From the NCBI GenBank assembly GCA_022560025.1, contig JAFISE010000025.1, positions 186,001 to 250,000 of the forward strand: a stretch of DNA of 64,000 bases, in the 5' to 3' direction. The notes below the pieces were generated by a model. The model had not been told where the DNA came from and ran no database searches. It worked only from the letters and a program-made list of their open reading frames with translations. A program made the translations under genes and the position numbers. Within the stretch, counting starts at the first letter, position 1. Each line of letters begins with the position of its first letter. This DNA comes from Stagonosporopsis chrysanthemi. Lineage: Eukaryota > Ascomycota > Dothideomycetes > Pleosporales > Didymellaceae. This document shows positions 45,801 to 56,900 of this stretch, piece after piece.

Positions 45801-48409
45801 GTATTCTGCTGCTTTGAGTTTTCTCTTGTTTCCTCTGAAACCTCGCGAGTCTGTACATTTAGGCCAAAAATATATTCAACAAGCGCTCATGGATTGTCCT
45901 ATCTCTCCTCCTTTCCGCCAACAACCTCTGATTTCAACGCTCATCCAAACGCCAAACCAACGCTTCCAATGCTCTGTCTCTTCGCGCCCTCATCCCAGCG
46001 ACGAAATATAGCTTGTGTGGTACTATGTTCTCCACCTGTCATTCTGCTTTGAACACAAGTGCCTTTCATCTCTTAAGCTCTGCAAACGGAAAATCATCAA
46101 ACCAATGTCTCGAGATCCCGTCTCTGCTTGAGCCCTTGCAAATAAACACTCTGTAATTTTGACCTGAATTACGCTCAGGAGAAGCAAATATCTCCTTGCC
46201 TGCATGTACGTGATTATCTAAATTTTGGAAAAATTAATCTTATGTTCGGGTGTCTGGATGGATTCCCGACTCACGAGTGGGTTTGCTGCACTTTGTCTCG
46301 AACACCTCAATTTCTGGTGGTTAGCAAGAGCGTATTTACATGTATTCGCTCGTGTGACCAACTGTCAGCTTAAAACTTGTTTCTTGAGTCTCAGTAAAAG
46401 TGAAAAAGGTCGAATTTTGCTCTTTCCATTCTCTCTTTGCTTGATCAAACACTGCATGAATCTTTTTTTCTCAATTCAGGAGACGAACGTGGAATGTTTT
46501 GTCTCTCCTTCCACATGTAAATACAATATAACGTATGCGATCTCTCGATACGTAATGTGTTTGGCCGTTTGGGTTCTAATATGATTCAGCTATATCAACT
46601 GATTAATGTCTTCCACCAATGTATGTCAAAGACCGCGTTCATTTGTCAAGCTCTCTACACATAAAGCGTAGCTCGAGACTTGAAGATGTCTTATTTGAAT
46701 AATGGATGCGGACTGTCTATGGTTTATCCCTCTGTGTCTCCTTTAATTCTGGATATCTTCTGTTCCTCTAGATCTGAGGCCGACGTGTAACATTTCCTTC
46801 TCCTTCTCCTGCGACCTGAAATCCAGACTAATTACGGAGTATGTCTGGAGATCAAAATCACCTGCCTTACTCGACATTGCTGCTCTGCTGCTTTCTTTTG
46901 CTTAACCTTAAAGTCACAACAGCGCGCCATGTTTAGATGGAATGTGTGCTGACATGACCTATGGTGTGCCGGTGATTGGTTCTGGTCTCAAAGGATTCTT
47001 TTCTTCTGCTTCACCGCACATTATGTCGTGTTTGGAAAAGCTGTTCAAGTGTGTCAATGTGCAAAAAATTGAAGTCAATTTATACGCAATACATGTTTGC
47101 GCTGAGCTGGGCTTCTGAACTTTAAGAAAAGATCCTACCCAACTCTATGCTTGCATTGTCGCTTTCCAAAGTCCATATCATTTGGTAGAGTTTTATGATT
47201 AGCCGAAAAATTGCCTCTACTCCGGTCTCTGCTGCAGCTTAGTAGATGGACGACGTCCTGATACAAAGTCGCTCGGCGCTCTCTTGACGCTCAACGGAGG
47301 AGTTGTCCGGTCCAAAAAGTCGAATCTGAGATTCATATGTACTACAGAGGAATCTGATGCCTTCCCCCTGAGCTTCTTGCTTCTCAATTCCTTCGATTCT
47401 GAGCGTCAGGAGCGTACTCTTCTGACAAGCCGCGCAGCACGGGCTCATATCTGTTTGTTCCTCATCTACGTTGAGATGTCAAAATACACCTTGTCCTATG
47501 TTCCGAGTTACAAATTTCAACGCATCCGAAACATGTCTATTGTTGTTGTCTGGAATGTTGTAAGATATCCGAGACCAAGACTGAGATGTAAATGAGCAGA
47601 ATTTTGTTCTTTTGGGCTGGAAACGCTGCGTCTAGATTCTTGTGGCGAACAAGAATGTCTGTTTCAGCTCGCTGTCTGCTCGGCTTTCAAAGACTCAGCC
47701 AGAACCTACCATGTTATTTTCCGCGGAGTTGAAAAGGCGGTACTGCATTGGGACATGTCTGTCGTAATGATTGGGACATTGAAAACCTGTCACCAATTTT
47801 CTGGCTCGCGAAACGTACAAATTGACAAAAGTGGCCCCGTTCCGGTGCAGCTCAAGAACAATTTGGTCATTAGTCTTTCCTCCTCATCTCTAAGAACGCA
47901 TACTGCAGAAGATTATGTTCTTCTTCAACCAGCAGTGCATAACTTGACAAACCTGCTGCGTAGACTGCACATCACTCTCAAATCTTTGGCCCCCAAGTTG
48001 CGGCGTGAAGCTCTCTGCGTTGATAGAGCATTACACGTGATCAAGTCTTTTTAAAACACTCGCAAAAATATAGCCACATGGATCTATGGCCTTTTGTTCT
48101 GGAGTGCGGCAAAGCTCCAACAGCTCCCCTCTTTCCATCATGTGTTCCCTCACTCGTGACCACTCGAAAATGGTGCCGGAGTGAGGATAAGTATGGAATG
48201 AGGTCGCGGAAATCAAATCATAAAAGACCAGCTATCTAGGTTCAAGACTGCAACGAAGAACAAGAAACAGTCGATGCGCGAGGAAAAAAAAAACAAAGCG
48301 GCAACCCACCAAGCAAAAACCCAATCCAAACATAAACTCCTTGGGGAGACATCGATCACCTTCCTCCTCAAACCCACGCATGGCACAATCAACGCTCTCC
48401 CCGCACAAC

Positions 48410-49546
48410 CTACCACGCCTGCACGTCACTATACTCCTTCTCCGGTACATGCCTCCCCGTCGCCTCATCCCTTCTCGCCAAACTCTCCACCCTCATAACG
48501 TTCGCCTCGATATCAAAACACCCCGTCGTATGATCTGCATCACACAGCGGCCAGAGTTCCTTCTCGGACATATCGCAGAACAAACCCTCGGGGAGGGAAA
48601 CAAAATCCGGACCAAGCGACATCTGGCTCTCGCACAGCTCGCGCGCACTGTGGGCTGGTTTGGAACTCGTGACGAGCTTGCCGGGGAAGTGGTGGCGCTT
48701 GTGCACGTTACTGCGGCGGGAACTCTGGGAGCGCTTTGAGGGCGGCAGGGGACCCGTTGCGGAGCCGTCGACGAGGACCTTGCCGCGGTCTTTGTCAACG
48801 TTGTTCTCGTCGTATTCGAGCGGGGGGTCGAAGAAGGGGAGGAACATGTCCGAGGTGAGGTCGTCGTAAAGCCAGAAGCGCGGCTTGCTCTTGCACATGG
48901 TGTCTGGGTGGTCTTTGTACGCCTGGGCGCGCTCCGGGGTCGCGACGAAGTCGGTGATGTGGATGCCCATGCCTTGGGTGGTGATGCCGTTGCTCTTGTC
49001 GCCGTCGATCCACACGCATTTTGGCTGGTAGTTGTTGTCGCCGATGATGGTCTGGCTGTTGTACCAGAAGCCGCCGCAGGTGTAGCCCACGTCGCCGTAC
49101 CAGGCTTTTTGCTGCCCGTCGGGCCAGGTCACGGCGATGTAGGAGATGCAGAGGGCGTCGTTGCCGCCTTTGGATACGGAGATGTATTGGGCTTGTCGAC
49201 CTTGTTGCTCAGACGAGGCAGTGACGCGGATGTCTTTGTAGCCGCCGTCGGCGATGTTGGACTTGCTGCCGCGCTTCTCACCAATATCACGGCCCATCAC
49301 ATCGAAAATGCGGATGCCGGGTGTGTCGCCGCCTGGAATGGAGTCAGTAATATAGTCATAGTGGAGGAATATACATGGATGCGAAGGTGACGTACCAGTG
49401 TTACCCTCCTTATTAATACTCGTCCCTACCCCAATCCTAATGTTCGTCTCCCTATCAGTCTTATCCGGTAACATGGAGCCCATCATCGGCGCCTCAGAAA
49501 TGATGCCAAACACCAGACCAATAACCTTAAGCGCAGCCGCAGCCAT
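48410..49546 (-). CDS. conserved fungal protein of unknown function (TWPDGQ family)
   Basis: The model is complement(join(48410..49332,49396..49546)), about 357 aa. The 63 nt intron (GTACGT, CTGAC, TTCCAG) has no stop and is a multiple of three, so a read-through would add 21 residues; splicing gives NTGGDTPGIRIFDVMG, the better protein. ATG 49546 starts a hydrophobic N-terminus (MAAAALKVIGLVFGIISEAP) that may be a signal or anchor. The core contains GGYKDIRVTASSEQQGRQA, CISYIAVTWPDGQQKAWYGD, YTCGGFWYNS and KCVWIDGDKSNGITTQG, a pattern I have seen in uncharacterised secreted fungal proteins. The C-terminal third is basic then acidic and probably unstructured. No enzymatic motif is evident. 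Confidence 0.8.
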   Translation of the reverse strand: MAAAALKVIGLVFGIISEAPMMGSMLPDKTDRETNIRIGVGTSINKEGNTGTSPSHPCIFLHYDYITDSIPGGDTPGIRIFDVMGRDIGEKRGSKSNIADGGYKDIRVTASSEQQGRQAQYISVSKGGNDALCISYIAVTWPDGQQKAWYGDVGYTCGGFWYNSQTIIGDNNYQPKCVWIDGDKSNGITTQGMGIHITDFVATPERAQAYKDHPDTMCKSKPRFWLYDDLTSDMFLPFFDPPLEYDENNVDKDRGKVLVDGSATGPLPPSKRSQSSRRSNVHKRHHFPGKLVTSSKPAHSARELCESQMSLGPDFVSLPEGLFCDMSEKELWPLCDADHTTGCFDIEANVMRVESLARRDEATGRHVPEKEYSDVQAW

Positions 49547-50375
49547 GGCTACAAACGTCAAAAGAGTGAGTGAATCGCTCTCAAAGAAGAAGTGGAACTA
49601 CAACCAACGACTGCCAAACCACACTGTCTGATAGAAAACACCGTACCCGTCTGTAAAGAACGTACTGATAAAGAAGCCGATAGAGCCTATGCAGCACAGG
49701 CGCGCCAGCACTTTATCTCCCCAGCAGCCTCCGCGTCCGCAGATTCCCCTTTCTCCCAACTGCATGCACCTTCGCACTTGGGCCGCAGCTCTTGCTCGCC
49801 ACGGACATGGCTCCCCCTCCACGACCAGATCCTCGACGGACGACATTACCACGACGGAAATGCGGCAGAGGGTAGACGCGCTGGGAACACGACAAGTGGC
49901 GCCCGAGTACATTATTCAGTGCCGTATCTGGAGAAAAAGCTGAGATGAGCCCATGTCCGCTGCAGCTTGCACGATATCTTTCTGACGGGAGTTTGCGCCA
50001 CACCAAGTACCAAGCGTTCGAGAGGGGTGGTGGGTGTGTTGAGGTGGAGACGTGTGGCGGTGGTGTTGTGCGGACTTCGGGGTTGCAGATGACCCACGGG
50101 GTTTGATTCTCCAATCAGCTGCGAGAGCGGCGCCGGGTGCAGAGGAGAGTGAATGGTCAGTAGAGATGCCGAGGGGTTTCACAATGTCCTACGATGGGGT
50201 TTCAGCGGATTTCTGGGCGGGGGCGTGGTGAGGGACTGAGGGAGAGTGCAGGGCAGTGTGGTCGTGGACCGTGATGCTGCGGTTAAATAATAAGCTGGTG
50301 GAATATCTTGATTGAGCTAGCTTTTTGTATACCTACAACCGATTCTCTTCATACCCGGCTCTCGAGGATACCAAA
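49547..50375. other. divergent intergenic region
   Basis: These 829 bp hold the promoters of two divergent genes. Frames at 49592-49948 (plus) and 49598-49912 (minus) overlap each other and have no domain; I do not call either. Confidence 0.45.
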
Positions 50376-51386
50376 ATGCCGTCTAACATTGCAAGCACGT
50401 CTGCCCTGGCGCTGACGGCGCTGCTCCTGTCCAGCCGCACCGCATCAGCGCAACTCCTTGGTTGCGACGCTGTAGGCTGTCCCGTCGACGAATACCGACG
50501 CGTAACCTGCGAGTTGGGAAACGCCACGCTGAGCGCCGTGGGCATCGCAAACATATCGACATCTCTCGCGCGCGAGCCACTGACCTGGACGCTCGGGCTG
50601 CAGGAGCTCCACAACAGCAACAACAACAACAGCACCCAGCTGTCGTTCGACCGGAACTACTACCTGGGGACACCCCCGTCGTTGAAACTGGCCGACACGC
50701 CCGGCTGCGCGCTGTTCTTCGAGGGCGTGTCGGCGAACCTCACGGCGCCCAACGCCGACCAGCTCGGCACCTTCACCTGCTCCAACTCCCTCGCTGAGTC
50801 CTGCATCGCCGACCTAACCGCACAGGCGCAGTCGACCTACAAGTCGCTCAACAACGGCACAGCCACGGGCGCCGCGCTGTGCGACTCGCTGCGCGATGCC
50901 CTCGCCAACCAGCCCCCGTCGACATGCAACGGCGTGACGGGCTCATGGGGCGCTATCGCCGCTCAACGTACGTACCCCCCCCCCCCCCCCCACCTCCCTT
51001 AATCTCTCCTCCCTCTTCCCCCTTAATAAAGGAAGAAACTAACCCACCCAGCACTCCCCGGCTCCTCCATCGCCGCCCCAAAATGCCATGCCACGACTGG
51101 CAAAGACTACGCGCTCTCGCTCGTCTCCAGTAGCCGCAAAATAGCCGCCAGCCGCGAGTACAGCCAGCTGGCCCCGATTACCAGTGCGGTTACGCCCGTG
51201 ATGACGGTCCTGGGCAAGGACGGCGAGCCCGAGGTTGAGCTGACGTGTTTGAAGCTGGTGGAGAGCCGGGCGGGGAGGACGGTTGATGGTCCGGATGCGG
51301 AGGGCGGGGCGCCGGGGATCGCTAGAGGGGCGGCGGTTTATGGTGGGTTGGTTGCGGTGACGTGGTTGTGGTTTGTGTTGGTGTGA
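50376..51386 (+). CDS. secreted, probably GPI-anchored protein
   Basis: Two exons, join(50376..50967,51052..51386), encode 308 aa. The 84 nt intron has a GTACGT donor followed by a run of about 16 C. The signal peptide is clear (MPSNIASTSALALTALLLSS to TASAQ). The ectodomain has eight or more cysteines (LLGCDAVGCPVDEYRRVTCE, CALFFEG, TFTCSNSLAESCIADL) and several NxS/T sites, including a NNNNST run. The C-terminus is a 20-residue hydrophobic tail (AAVYGGLVAVTWLWFVLV) preceded by small residues, as in a GPI attachment signal. I do not recognise the domain. The last exon is strongly G/T-rich at its end. Confidence 0.82.
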
Positions 51387-51589
51387 GTTGGTGGTGGGTT
51401 GGTAGGATGTTGAGTGTGTGTCGTAATTGGTGTGTTGGGTGCTTGTGTGGGAGTCTTCCTCCTCTTTTCCTTTCCTGTTACCCAGGATCAGCGGCGTTTG
51501 AACCGGAGTCGCATGTTTCCTTTCTGGTTGAGCCAAGTAGACAGCTGAAAATGAACAGCCTGTACGAATCCCACCCCCTTCTGCAAGTC
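51387..51589. other. short convergent intergenic region
   Basis: These 203 bp separate two convergent stop codons. No feature is seen beyond the 3' ends of the flanking genes. Confidence 0.5.
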
Positions 51590-52801
51590 TCACCCCCGCC
51601 CCTCATCTCGCTGCGCAAGTGACACCGCCGGAGCAAAATCATACGATCTCACAGCCACAACCTCCAGATCAGGATCCATCTCCTGCACCAGACTCTGCTT
51701 GGGCGACTCTCCATTCTCTCGCCCGGGCTCCGGCAAGCCCACCAACGTCATCGACAGCGCGCCCTGACTCGGGCGACTCTCGACGTCCTCATCTCTGGTC
51801 CGCACCCGCGCGCCCGACGAAGCCGTCCCCTGCGTGCGCTGCGTCGTCACACTGGTGGTGCGCGCATGCGGATGGAACGTCCAGGGCTGCGCGCCCTCGT
51901 CGAAGTCGCCGACCTCGAACATCTCGCGCAGCAGCGTCCACGTGAAGGGCATGTTGGCGACGATGATGGCCGTGGATGACTCGCGTATGTACCAGAACAT
52001 CCAGGTGGTGCCGTACGGGTGGGCGAAGGAGAAGTAGCTGTTGAGGGCTGCGGCGGCGATGACGAAGATGCCCAGCGAGAAGATGAAGATCAGGATCAGC
52101 TTGCGTTTCCAGGGCAGCTTGGAGCGGATCAGCATCTGCAGGGCGATGGAGAGCATGATGATGTCCGAGGAGATGTTGAGCACGGCTTTGGTGATGCGGT
52201 GGTGCAGGAGCGTGTTGCACTGCGTCGAGGGCGTGGGCACGGCGTAGTACGCGGGGAACGGGCGGCACCAGACTCCGAAATACAGAATCTGCATGACGAT
52301 GTAGCCGAGCGCGACGTACGCGGAGAGCAATTTGATGGCAATGTTCTCGGTGCGCCGGGCTGTGCGTGTGAGCCGGTGGTACATGATCAGCAGACACGCC
52401 TTGCAGGCCCAGATGACAGAGATCTGCATCTGCTCTGTGACGACCATCATCTTGCTGCCGTACACGCGCTGCGACAAGTCCTCGTCACTAAACGGGCTGA
52501 AGTCGAAGTCCGGGGGCTCGAGGTTGGATCCCGCCTTGGACCATCTGTTCGAGACAACCATCAAGACCGTATAGCAGGCGAAGACAAACACACCCATGAT
52601 CCAATCATCAAGCTGCAGGCCTTTGACCGAGCGGAACAGGATCCGGCGCGCGATGCTGCCACATGCCTGTCAGCGTGCCCAACACAAACACAACAAACAC
52701 AGCACAGTCAAGAAAAAACACAAAACTCACACCCTCGCAAGAATCATCCCCACCCCGCAAATATACCATATCCACGTCTCGCGACTAAACGGTATCGCCA
52801 T
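51590..52801 (-). CDS. fungal rhodopsin-domain integral membrane protein
   Basis: Two exons, complement(join(51590..52655,52731..52801)), with a 75 nt intron (GTGAGT, CTGAC, GGCAG), encode about 378 aa. Exon 1 gives MAIPFSRETWIWYICGVGM, the first helix. Exon 2 begins IARRILFRSVKGLQLDDWIM, the loop typical of the fungal rhodopsin-like membrane family (PF20684). Further helices include GVFVFACYTVLMVV, LLSAYVALGYIVMQILYFGV, ILIFIFSLGIFVIAAAALNS and TAIIVANMPFTWTLLREMF. The C-terminal ~100 residues are polar and cytosolic. Family members are annotated near secondary-metabolite and pathogenesis genes, but no ligand or retinal-binding role is established; the usual retinal lysine is not evident. 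Confidence 0.88.
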
Positions 52802-53916
52802 GGTGTGTGTGTGTGAGATCAGGGAACTCAACCAATCAACCGACCAGCGCCGTCCGTATCTCACTCACTATCCAGGCTCCAGAAAAAGAATACTCAGTCG
52901 CCGCGGATGCCAAACGAGCATATTGCGCAGAAAAGAACCACGCGTCGAGAAGAAGAAAAAAAATACGATGGGCGGAATTATCACAACGTAGAAACCTCCG
53001 GCTGGCTGGCTGCTGATCTCCAGAAAAGGTCTTTGGGGTCTTAGTTGAGAGTGCAACGAGCGCGCGGATGGGGGTGCTGGGGTTCTTTCACCAAGGGGGG
53101 GGGGGGGGAGCTGTCTGTCGGGGGCAAAAAGACCAAGGGATGGACGGCGGCGAAAACCCAAAGGCACGTTTCGCCAGCTATATCAAAGGACGAGAGAGAG
53201 ACGGATGGAGAGGGGGGGAAGAAGTAGAAGAAGTAGAAGTAGAAGAAGAAGAGGAGGAGAAAACTCAGCCCAGCTCAGCTCAGCTCAGCTCAGCTCCCCT
53301 CGCCGTAAGCAGTTTCCACCGCAAAGCGACGCGCTGCGCTGCGCTGCGCAGCAAAGCGAGGCGAAGCGGTGACGGCACCGCGGTGATGTGTGATTCGCTG
53401 ATAGGTTCGCTTTTTGCGGGGGCGCTGGACCGCATCACCACATGTACACCGCATCACCCACCCACACATATGTCATATGTAGGTACACCGCATTCACCGT
53501 ATGTACGTACACCGACGACAACACCGGGCTGGACATGCGCTGACACAGGCTGGGGGCGAAAAAGGGGAAGATGGGGCGCGAGCTTTCCCGCTACATAGTA
53601 CGTACACATGTACGTGTGGGGTCGCGACGAGCTGCAGGGACCCGGGATGCGGTGTATGGGGGTTGTTGGGTAGTTGTTGTCGCTTAGTACGGTGTGATGC
53701 CTGTTTGAGGGGAGAGGAAGGTTTGGGGCGTCATGCATCTTATACCTATGAGCGCAAGGAGGGTGTTTGTTTCGTATTTCTCGCTCGCTCGAGGAGCAAT
53801 GGCATCAGGGTCTTCCTGCCGGGACTGCTACTCGAGCAGCATCGTCCTGCGGCTCGGCGCCGATTCCCTTTCCCCATCCCTCGGGCAGTCCTGCCAGCAT
53901 CGTGCTGTCCTCATGC
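52802..53916. other. low-complexity intergenic region
   Basis: This 1.1 kb between the membrane-protein start and the remodeler 3' end has no gene. It is rich in simple sequence: a 13-14 nt G run near 53097, a GAAGTAGAA run (53217-53262), (CAGCT)n at 53271-53295, a GCTGC palindromic run at 53332-53352, and GTACACCGCATTCACC-like short repeats at 53440-53515. Confidence 0.6.
53271..53295. repeat. (CAGCT)n microsatellite
   Basis: Five tandem copies of the pentamer CAGCT occur directly after a GA-rich run in the gap between the membrane protein and remodeler genes. Confidence 0.85.
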
Positions 53917-56900
53917 TCACTGGCCTCCTAAGTAGCCCCTCAACGCGTTCTCCACATCCCTCTCGTTGAAGTGCTCGTCCATCTCACTCACCTGCACCGG
54001 CCTGCCGCCCTGTGGCAGCTGTGGATACATCCTTACCTGTTCCGCCTGCTGCAGAGGGGGCACATATGAATTCCAAGGCCTCTGCGTACCATCAGCAGGC
54101 GGCGGCAACGGCCCAACCCCGACCGGCAGCTGGTTCGGTCGCCCAGTCGCAGCGGCGAGGGCAGCGTTGGTGGCAGTCATGTCCTGGCCCGACCCGGCAG
54201 CCTTCTCGCGATCGCGCTTTTTCTGCTGGACTAGTGTGCCTTTTACGCCACGCAGGTACTTGACCGCAAGGTCGATGAGTTCCTTCTTCTCGGGCGAGTT
54301 CTTCAGCGCCGCCAGCATCTCGCGAACCTGCGTCTCGGATTTGATGTGTGGGCAGGTGCGGCTGTAGCCGAAATGCGCCAGTCCGCAGAGGCCGCAGTGC
54401 TCTACACCTGCTGCCTTGAGCTCACATGCGCCGGAAGGGTGAAGCTTGTGGCATGCAGGGCAGGCGTGGGTCGCGTGAGATTGCGTTGGATCGAATGGGT
54501 TACGAATGGGCATGTGTGCACGGACGAAAGGTTTGACTGATAGTGCTGGTGTCAGTTTGGGCGATGCTGGTGGGGAGATTAATGAAATGACGACCGGCTC
54601 TTTGGCGTCTTTCTTTGTAGGAGACGTGACTGTGGAAGATTTGACTGTTGACTTTGATATTGGAACTGTGGGCTTACCACTGCTCTTGGCCTTCGAGGGC
54701 TTAATCGGACTGCGTTGCACAGCAGCAGGCGCTGCAGGCGCTGCATGCTGACCAGGAAGGCGAAGCAGCTCTCCGCCCTTGGGTCGCGCCAGAGACGGTT
54801 TGGAGACACTGGTGCTGCCCTGTGGCTCTAGCACTGCAAGCTCCTGCTGCACACTGGCATCCTCTGCATCGGGCTCGACCTCGGTGTCTTCGTCCGAATC
54901 GACCTGAAAGTCAGTATCACTTTCAGAGTCAGACCGCTTCTTTTTCTTCTGTTTGTTGATCTTGACGGGCGACGGCGCTGCGGCTTCTGCGTCACTGTCG
55001 TCTGCGGCAGCTTCCGTCCTCTCTTGGTTTGTCATATGACCAACGTTCTGTGATGTGTTAGTGGAAGCCGATGTAGTGTTACATTGTTTCCTTACCGCCC
55101 GAGCGCGCTTGCCTCTACCAAGAGCATGCGCTCGCGCGAGGGCGTCGGCGGCAGCTTGAGCCTGTCGTTCTTTCAGGATCTTGTCCCATACACCCGGGTC
55201 TGGAGCTGTCTCCTCTTCAACAACGTCGAGATTGTCTTGCAGCGAGCCTGTTTCGTTGGCCCACACACGTGCAAAGCTGAACTGCGACTCCGCTGAGTCG
55301 TCACCAGCGGCTGCGCGGGTGTTCTCAATCTGGCTGCGGTCGAGTAGCCTCTCGATCGATGCGTCGTCGTAACGAATGTCCTGGTCTGCAGCATCGTCCT
55401 TGAAAAGCTCTGCGGCGCCGTACTTGAGAATGGACTCAACATCGTGTTCCTCATCCTCGTCTGCATCTAGTTGCTCCACAACAACATGGTCAAGTGCCAT
55501 CTTCTTGCGGCCAATCTGCACAATCTTCTCCTCAACCGAGGCTCGAGTCAGAAGCTGGAAACAGAGCACCTTGTTCTTCTGGCCAATGCGATGAGCTCGT
55601 GCGATAGCTTGTAGATCTTGATGCGGATTGAAGTCAGGGTCAAGAATGATGACCGTGTCAGCGGTTGCGAGATTGATGCCGACACCGCCTGCACGCGTCG
55701 AGAGCAAGAAAGCAAACAGAGGCGAGTCAGGTGCATTGAACTGGTCAATACGCTTCTGCTTCTCGAGCGAGCCCATGGTGCCGTCCAGACGCTGGTATGC
55801 CATCTCCATTCCATCGAGGAAATCCTCAATAATATTGAGCATGTCGAGGAATTGACTGAAAATCAGCACTCGATGGCCGCGCTCCTTCAGCTTTGGCAAA
55901 AGGGTCTCGAGGAGGCGCAGCTTGGCGGAGGCTTCGACAAGGTTGCGATGCGACACAGCGGAAACATCAGTCCGCTCCTCAATCTCGCGGCTGTACACGA
56001 ACGGATGACAGAGACACTTCCGCAGCTGCATCAGGATATTGCTCAGGTTGGCGTGCTCTTGCTGCTTGAGGCTCTTGTCGGAAGAGAACAGAGCCTTCAA
56101 CAGTTCAGGGCTCTTCGACAGGATCGACTTGTACACCTGTTTCTGCAGGTGGCTCATGGAGATGGGGAGGATGATCTGGCCGAGTGGTGGGAGGAAGGTC
56201 AGGACTTGAGCCTTTGTGCGACGAAGGATATAAGGACGGATCTGCTCGTGCAGTTCCTTGATGTTTTCGGAAGTCATCTCGGCATACTTCTCTTCGAGTT
56301 CGGCGGCGTTGATGTTCTCATCCAGGAACTGCAGCAGATTGAAGAGCTCTCGAGCGTTGTTTTGAAGGGGTGTGCCGGTCATGAGCAGCCTGAAGGGCGC
56401 CTTGACAGCGGACAGCGCCGTGTAGAGTTGGCTCTTGTCGTTCTTCAAGCGTTGGCCTTCGTCAATGATCAGACCGGCCCAATTGATACCTCGCAATAAT
56501 CGTCTGCTGCTGTCGTCGGAGGCGGACTCGTAGGAAACCACCACAACGTGGCACCTCAGGTCTTTGGTGCCCTCGGGATACATTTCGTACTTGTGTGCCA
56601 TCTCACGGGCTTGCGACGATCCAAAGTATGCCACAACTCGTAGGGAAGGTGCCCACTGCTTGATCTCACGACGCCAGTTGGCGCAGGTGGAGTTGGGTAC
56701 GACAATGAGGAATGGAAAGCAGTTGTGTTCCTGGACCAACGTTGCCATGAAGCCAATGACCTGGATGGTCTTGCCGAGACCCATTTCATCGGCAAGAATA
56801 CCGTTCTTCTGGTTGTACCACTGGTAGTACAGCCAGTTGAGGCCCTCCATCTGATATTTCATCAATTCGCCGCCAACAAGGTTCTCCGGCTGAGCCTGCC

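Larger units (their letters stand above)
42571..48409. other. 5.8 kb gene-free region containing a decayed tandem array
   Basis: No protein gene is supported across this stretch. ORFs are short, Ser/Leu/Cys/Phe-rich and simply follow the pyrimidine-rich repeat sequence on the plus strand. It is AT-richer than its flanks. The repeat array inside is listed separately. From about 45.5 to 48.2 kb the sequence is AT-rich with only scattered anchor-like fragments. Confidence 0.65.

Noticed and set aside
49592..49948. Overlapping ORFs on both strands upstream of the TWPDGQ gene
   Set aside because: Neither has a recognisable domain, and each is explained as the shadow of the other in GC-rich promoter DNA.
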